Shown piece by piece: positions 58,877 through 64,000 of a stretch of 64,000 nucleotides of DNA. Below the pieces are notes generated by a model. The model saw only the letters and a program-made list of their open reading frames with translations, was not told the origin of the DNA and searched no databases. Positions within the stretch are counted from its first letter, which is position 1; each line of letters opens with the position of its first letter. Source of the stretch: Budorcas taxicolor (lineage: Eukaryota; Chordata; Mammalia; Artiodactyla; Bovidae). The stretch is taken from contig NC_068930.1 in the NCBI RefSeq assembly GCF_023091745.1, positions 4,424,262 through 4,488,261 of the forward strand, written 5' to 3'. A program made the position numbers and the translations under genes.

Positions 58877-61800
58877 TCTAGGAGATTATTGAGGAAAATC
58901 ATCTGTGTCATTTGATTTAAAGGAGACCCTAACCTAAAATCAAGCTGGCATAAATTTCTACTTATTTAACTGCTATGACTATTACAACAAAATCAAGACA
59001 GCTATGTGGTGGTCTCTGAGCATTCTGATGAAATTGAATCAGAACACCAAGTTTGTCCACCTTACTCAGATAGGAATTGGTAGAAAGTTTTAATATAAAT
59101 ACAACTGGATGAATTGCTGATGACTGATCTGAAATATTTGGCCAGGATTTCTTAAAATAGAGCAGAGTCCAGAAGTAGAGGTGATATTACTAGACTTGTC
59201 CTGTTACTAACTCAAAAAGAACAATTCAGTGAACCCCAAGAATTAAGTTCGTTGTCATTAAAGCAATCATTATGCCATGGGAGTTTGAATGAAGCTGAGA
59301 ATGTTGCTAATTTGACCTTAAGATTTCTGTTTTTTCTATCTTTCCTGAAGATTGAAGCAATGTGGACAGTAAGGTTACTGTGTGACTGGAAGAGATGTGC
59401 AAAACTTTAATTACAGTCTCAGTAAAATGATTGTGCCTAGTATTATCTCAGAGTTTGGGAACACAAAATCATGTAATACATTGCTACTGGCAGAACTGGA
59501 ATTCTCCAACAAGGCTCTATTCCCCCCACCCCCACCCCCCAAATAAGCAATTATGATATATATTTAAAGCACATTCCAGGAAGTATGAAATCTGTTTGGA
59601 CATGTTTAAAGAAATTCTAAGGTTTGGGCTCTTATCCATACCCCACCTTTACAGTTTTATCAAGAACAACAAATGAGACATTAACCACAGATACCCTCAG
59701 TGTCTTTGTAAAGTTTCTCCACCAGGCTGAGTATATACAGTAGTCAATTTGTCTTTGCTGTGGTAGATAATTTCATGTTAAATGTTTGCAGTTCTCCATT
59801 TGATGTCACCTGGTATGGCTAAGTATCCATAATTAGAGTGGTAGAGATTATTCTCATGTAATTTACCTGCAGATTTCTCCCAGTAACTGTGATAACTCTG
59901 GAGCCAATGGAGCCAACAGGCTATTGGAATCTCTCAAAAAATATAATCATGAGGGACAGGATATTAGTGAGTGCTGCCTGTTAGGGCATTTATTTAGCTT
60001 TCATGGTATCCTCTCTTGATGGGTGTTTGCTTTTATAACAGTCACCTCTTTAGAAAACTTCAGAGCACTCTAAAGTTACTTAATTTGCTGACCATTCTCT
60101 GTTGAGGCTCCTGCAGAAATCAAGAACCCTGCTTATTCTTAAAGATTTCAGAAATAATGGACTACACTCAAAGCATACTTATGATCACTCTGTATCACTC
60201 TCTTACATCTCTCTAACTAACCAGATCTGTGGAATGTAATGAGTTCTGCCTTGTGGATGCATTTTGCCTTGGGACCTAGTCTAAATATGCTGTTGATTTT
60301 CCTGAGTGACAAATAAGTATAGACTATTTTGATCCAGAGTGACACTAACAAAAAACTAGATCATGAATCTACCACTATAAAGTATACTGCTTCGGGGAGT
60401 TACTGAAAATAAAATGGTATGGGTGTTGTACTATAGGGAAACAGGAAAAACTATTCTATTTATGGCTCTGAGGTCCTAAACAAATCTCTGTCTCTGTCAA
60501 GTAGGTTCTTGGAATTGGTGGGTTAAGCTATTATAAGGACTGGTATAAGTTTTTTACTTCCATTTTTAGTCCTCAGTTCCTGGTTTTAGAAGATACAGTG
60601 GAAGTTTGGATAGCAACTTAGATGGATAAATCTAAACTGTGTTTAGCCCAAACAATCCTGCCTATGTGAGTAGAAATTCTTGTGCACTAGAATGGGTGCT
60701 TCCTTGAGATCTTTGAGCTCAATTTAGATACAAAAATAGCAGTATATCAGTTTCCAAATGATCTACATTCTTTATGTGGAGGGGAGTCCTCAAGGACTTG
60801 AGGCCTAGACCATCCAGAGAATATTTAGCTTGCAATTCCATTTATACAGTGATTCTCTACCTATCAAGAAAGTAGAGATGCTATTACAGTGGAAGAACAA
60901 GTGTAATTTAGATAAAGTCTGAGGGTTATTGGAGAAATCTACCACCTGAATACTTGTCATTTCTAAGGAACAAGTTGTATAATAGTGGTAGTGTTTAAAA
61001 TTGATATTATAGCACCCATATTGATTTTTTTAATTGCAAGTTTATCCTTTAATGTTAAGTTATATTTTTTACTTTAAGGGTACAATGTAGGTTATTAGTT
61101 GCCTGATATGTACTTAAAGCACCTTGATTGATTGTTTATTTCTTTCTTTCTTTTTTTTTTTTTTTTACTGTTTAGATTCTCAGCTAATGGAAGACAGTCA
61201 TTTCCCCAAAGTACTTAATGTTTACAGGTGTCTGGGATGGGAGGATGTAGTTTTGTCTCTAGTCTGATTAATGTTTAGTGCAGTGCTGCAGATCTAACAA
61301 TGTGAGTATTTCCCTTTCTAGTTTTTTTGTTTTCATATTAAATCCTCTGTTTCTGATTTGAGTTTATTTGTATCCTGTTCCATATTTTTAAATACTTATT
61401 ATCTAATATAAAGTACCCTATTTAATATTTTTAATGAGTGTTTGCCTTCTTGCACTAGAATGCAAACATGTTGAGCATAGAGATTTTTGTGTGTCCTTTA
61501 CTGTATTAATACCAATGCCCTGACTGTGAGAAACATAAAAATTAGCTTAAATTTTAAAACCAAGTGCTAAACTTACTTCAAATTATTGGTCTGGTAAGGG
61601 AGAAACTGTAAGAGAAATTTCAACATTTTGCTTCTTGAAGAAAAAAACAAAATTACAGGGAATTTTGAGGATGAGTGAAATTTGACTAAATTTATAATAA
61701 GCAGCATTTGGGGTAGATCAAAGCAAAAATGACATTGACTGGATGGATGGATTTGATCAAACCTAAGTAGAGATGATTGGAAGGATTGGAGAGTAGATCA

Positions 61801-62150
61801 GTTCTAGTAGTGTTTGCTAAATGTAAAGATTTAAAAACCAGTTTTGACCACCTTTGCAGCTTCCTGAGCAGTGGCTAATTTTATCAGGAAAGGTAGAATT
61901 TGCAGCGTTTTTGTACATGTGGATGAGGTCCTTCCGGCAAATGTGACATTTTTTAAATTTCACCATCCAAACCTAAAAACATAAAGTTCATTGTCATTTA
62001 AATACTCTTATTTGCCTTTGTAGATAATTTTAATTTTTCCTAAATTAAAATTTTAAATATCAATAGCATTTGAAAAGTAAATAATTTGCCAACCATTTAA
62101 AAAATATGGTTGATCATTGAACATCATGAATTAGAGGTACAAATAAGTCT
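58877..62150. other. Unassigned stretch, 3.3 kb
   Basis: Contains a C-rich run at 59522-59541 and a poly-T tract at 61142-61166. No frame over 60 codons and no SINE, BovB or L1 recognised. Confidence 0.5.
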
Positions 62151-62335
62151 TCCCTCCCCAGTTGAAAATCTGTATATAACTTTACAGTCACCACTCTGTG
62201 TCTGTGGTTCTGCATCCAAGGATCCATATTCACAGTCTCAACCAGATCCTGTTGTACATACTTGTTGAAAACAATTTGTATAATAAATGGATCTACACAG
62301 TTGAAATCATGTTATTCAAGGGTCAGCTGTATCAA
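62150..62335. mobile_element. Old DNA-transposon-like or MER-type remnant
   Basis: CAGTTGAAAATCTGTATATA and, at the other end, GTTATTCAAGGGTCAGCTGT resemble the ends of an old interspersed mammalian repeat with inverted terminal sequences. The family name is uncertain. Confidence 0.35.
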
Positions 62336-63065
62336 TGAAATGGAAAAAAATTCCTTAAGAACACAGCTAGTGAAAAAAAAAAAAAAAAAACCACAAGAAT
62401 AGAAAGTATAAATTTTCCTATATCTGTTAAAGATACTGAATCCAAACTGAAAATCCTTCCAAACGAGACTACTCCAGTCATGAATATTCTCACCAGTAGA
62501 TTTTTACAAGTATTTAAGGAAAAAATATAGTATTAATTCCCATTTTCTTAGAATAGCTTAACTAAACCTGATAACAGTGTTTAAAATGAATTTATAGAAT
62601 ATGACTACTATGAATATAGATGGAAACATCCTAAATATAATATTAGTAAACCACATTGCTTAAAATACGTCAAAGCTAATGCATCAGAACCATTTGGGAC
62701 TTATTTAGTAAACGTTGCTTTTTTACATTAAAAAAATAAGACTTCTGGTTTCAACTCTGAAATACGAAGGGATAAGAAGTCATTATTTCTGTACTTACAG
62801 CAAGATAAAGGTAGGAAAACTGAGAAGAATCAGTTATTTCCTTGGATCCATCAGAGGCCTGAAGCTGCAGGGAAAACTGCCACCCCAAAATCTGGAGAGA
62901 CAGACATCCATTGAGATACAGGTGAGATCTGCTAGTTGAAACAGAAGCTACAAATTGGTAGGAAAATTTAACTGCAATTTAGATGGAGAGATGGGTTGAA
63001 TGTAGAATAAAGTGAAAGGGAGAAACTTCTGGAAACTTACACTTTTGTGGGCTTTACCTACAAGA

Positions 63066-63115
63066 ACCTCACATGTTTCTTATGATAAGGACCTCACATG
63101 TTTCTTATGATAAGG
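63066..63115. repeat. 25-bp tandem duplication
   Basis: ACCTCACATGTTTCTTATGA plus five further bases occurs twice, perfectly, back to back. Confidence 0.95.
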
Positions 63116-63312
63116 ATTTGAGGAAAAAAAAAAAAACAAGACACCCTTATGACTCTGGAACTGGGGTGGTGGAGGAGAGTGATCCTTGTGAAGTAAACCC
63201 AAAGAATTTTCCATAACTGAGGCCTAATCTTCAGAGGAAAGACCTGGAAACTTGAGGGAAGGGCATTCGTCTAACTTTGGCCTATTATAGACATTTAGTC
63301 TTATCAATCAGA

Positions 63313-63334
63313 AAACACACACACACACACACAC
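63313..63334. repeat. (CA)n microsatellite
   Basis: About eleven CA dinucleotides inside the old L1 region. Confidence 0.9.
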
Positions 63335-64000
63335 AATTGTCAATAGCGGTCAGTGCTTCAGGGAAATAGATTGGGAACACTAGAGTCAGGGAAAAGGGTA
63401 GGAGACAAGGAGAAAAACAACTATGCTACTGAGGAAACACTTATAAAGGCCACAATCCTAAGACACAGGCAAACAGAACCAGAGACTTATTCAAAACTGT
63501 TGTGGATCACTCAATTACCCCACAAGCTAACCATGCCACCAATAAGCTTCACTATAATAACAGTGGATACAGTTGAAAGAGCTTCAAGACAACAGCTCTC
63601 TCAGAAGTACTTAGGGAAACTCAGAGTCAAGAGAGGAGACAAAAGCACACTAAAGTAATTTAACACTTCTGATACCTCTAGGAATACAAACATTAAACAG
63701 AACACAACTCCTAGTTAGATTACAACAAATCTCATACCAAAGGCTTATTTACCTCAATTCCAAATACCAGATACAACTCAAAAAAACTATAGTGCATGTT
63801 ACAGAGCAAGAAAAATGCAGTCTGAAGAGAGAAAACAATCAGCAAAACCAGACTCAGGACACAGATGTTGAAATTATCAAATGGGGAATTTAAAATAACT
63901 GTGATTCATATGTTAAGAGCTCTCAGGGAAAAAGAAGATGTCATGCAAGAATAGATTATATAAGCAGAGAAATAAAAACTACAAGAATCAAGAGGAAATG

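Larger units (their letters stand above)
62700..64000 (+). mobile_element. Old L1 5' region and start of ORF1, cut by window
   Basis: The plus strand carries phrases typical of older mammalian L1 5' parts: CTTGGATCCATCAGAGGCCTG near 62840 and, at the right edge, GATGTTGAAATTATCAAATGG with TTAAGAGCTCTCAGGGAAAA. The 101-codon frame 63353-63658 lies in it. The remainder would lie right of the window. Confidence 0.6.

Overview
This is non-coding, repeat-dominated mammalian DNA from a ruminant (cattle, sheep, goat or close kin). The diagnosis rests on many copies of BovB, the RTE-type LINE whose 3' end reads GGACACGACTGAGCGACTGAACTGAACTGA-like, and on tRNA-Glu-headed Bov-tA SINEs, plus a nearly full-length artiodactyl-type L1. 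I find no intact functional protein-coding gene. Nearly all long open frames are retroelement pieces or chance frames. Two small exon-like segments near 41.4-42.5 kb are the only candidates for a host gene.

Layout. 1-3990: 5' part of a class I (gammaretrovirus-like) endogenous retrovirus on the minus strand, reading from its 5' LTR (3505-3990) through leader, gag, protease and the start of reverse transcriptase, cut by the window edge; it carries several disabling lesions. 3991-10140: two tandem copies of a ~2.46 kb unit, the first split by a BovB flanked by an 11-bp target-site duplication. 10141-15260: AT-rich DNA holding a composite BovB with inverted and nested parts, flanked by a 10-bp duplication, and an old L1 3' end. 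15260-39985: a second tandem array with eight recognisable blocks of ~1.65-2.1 kb once later insertions are subtracted. It was invaded by an 8.56 kb L1 (17146-25708, 17-bp target-site duplication, itself hit by BovB pieces) and several BovB and SINE copies. 39985-43000: old L1, SINEs and the exon-like segments. 43000-49745: old L1 fragments, a possible solo LTR, a young L1 3' end and a BovB. 49746-62150: mostly unassigned AT-rich sequence with scattered SINEs and one BovB. 62150-64000: an old DNA-transposon-like remnant and the 5' part of an old L1 running off the right edge.

The biology is therefore retrotransposition into two families of tandemly amplified, non-coding units. Exact target-site duplications let the insertion order be read: tandem amplification first, then L1 and BovB, then BovB and SINE pieces inside them. 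The two arrays may share a distant ancestor. Heavy tandem amplification without genes is typical of sex-chromosome or gene-poor heterochromatic blocks, but the sequence alone does not place it on a chromosome.
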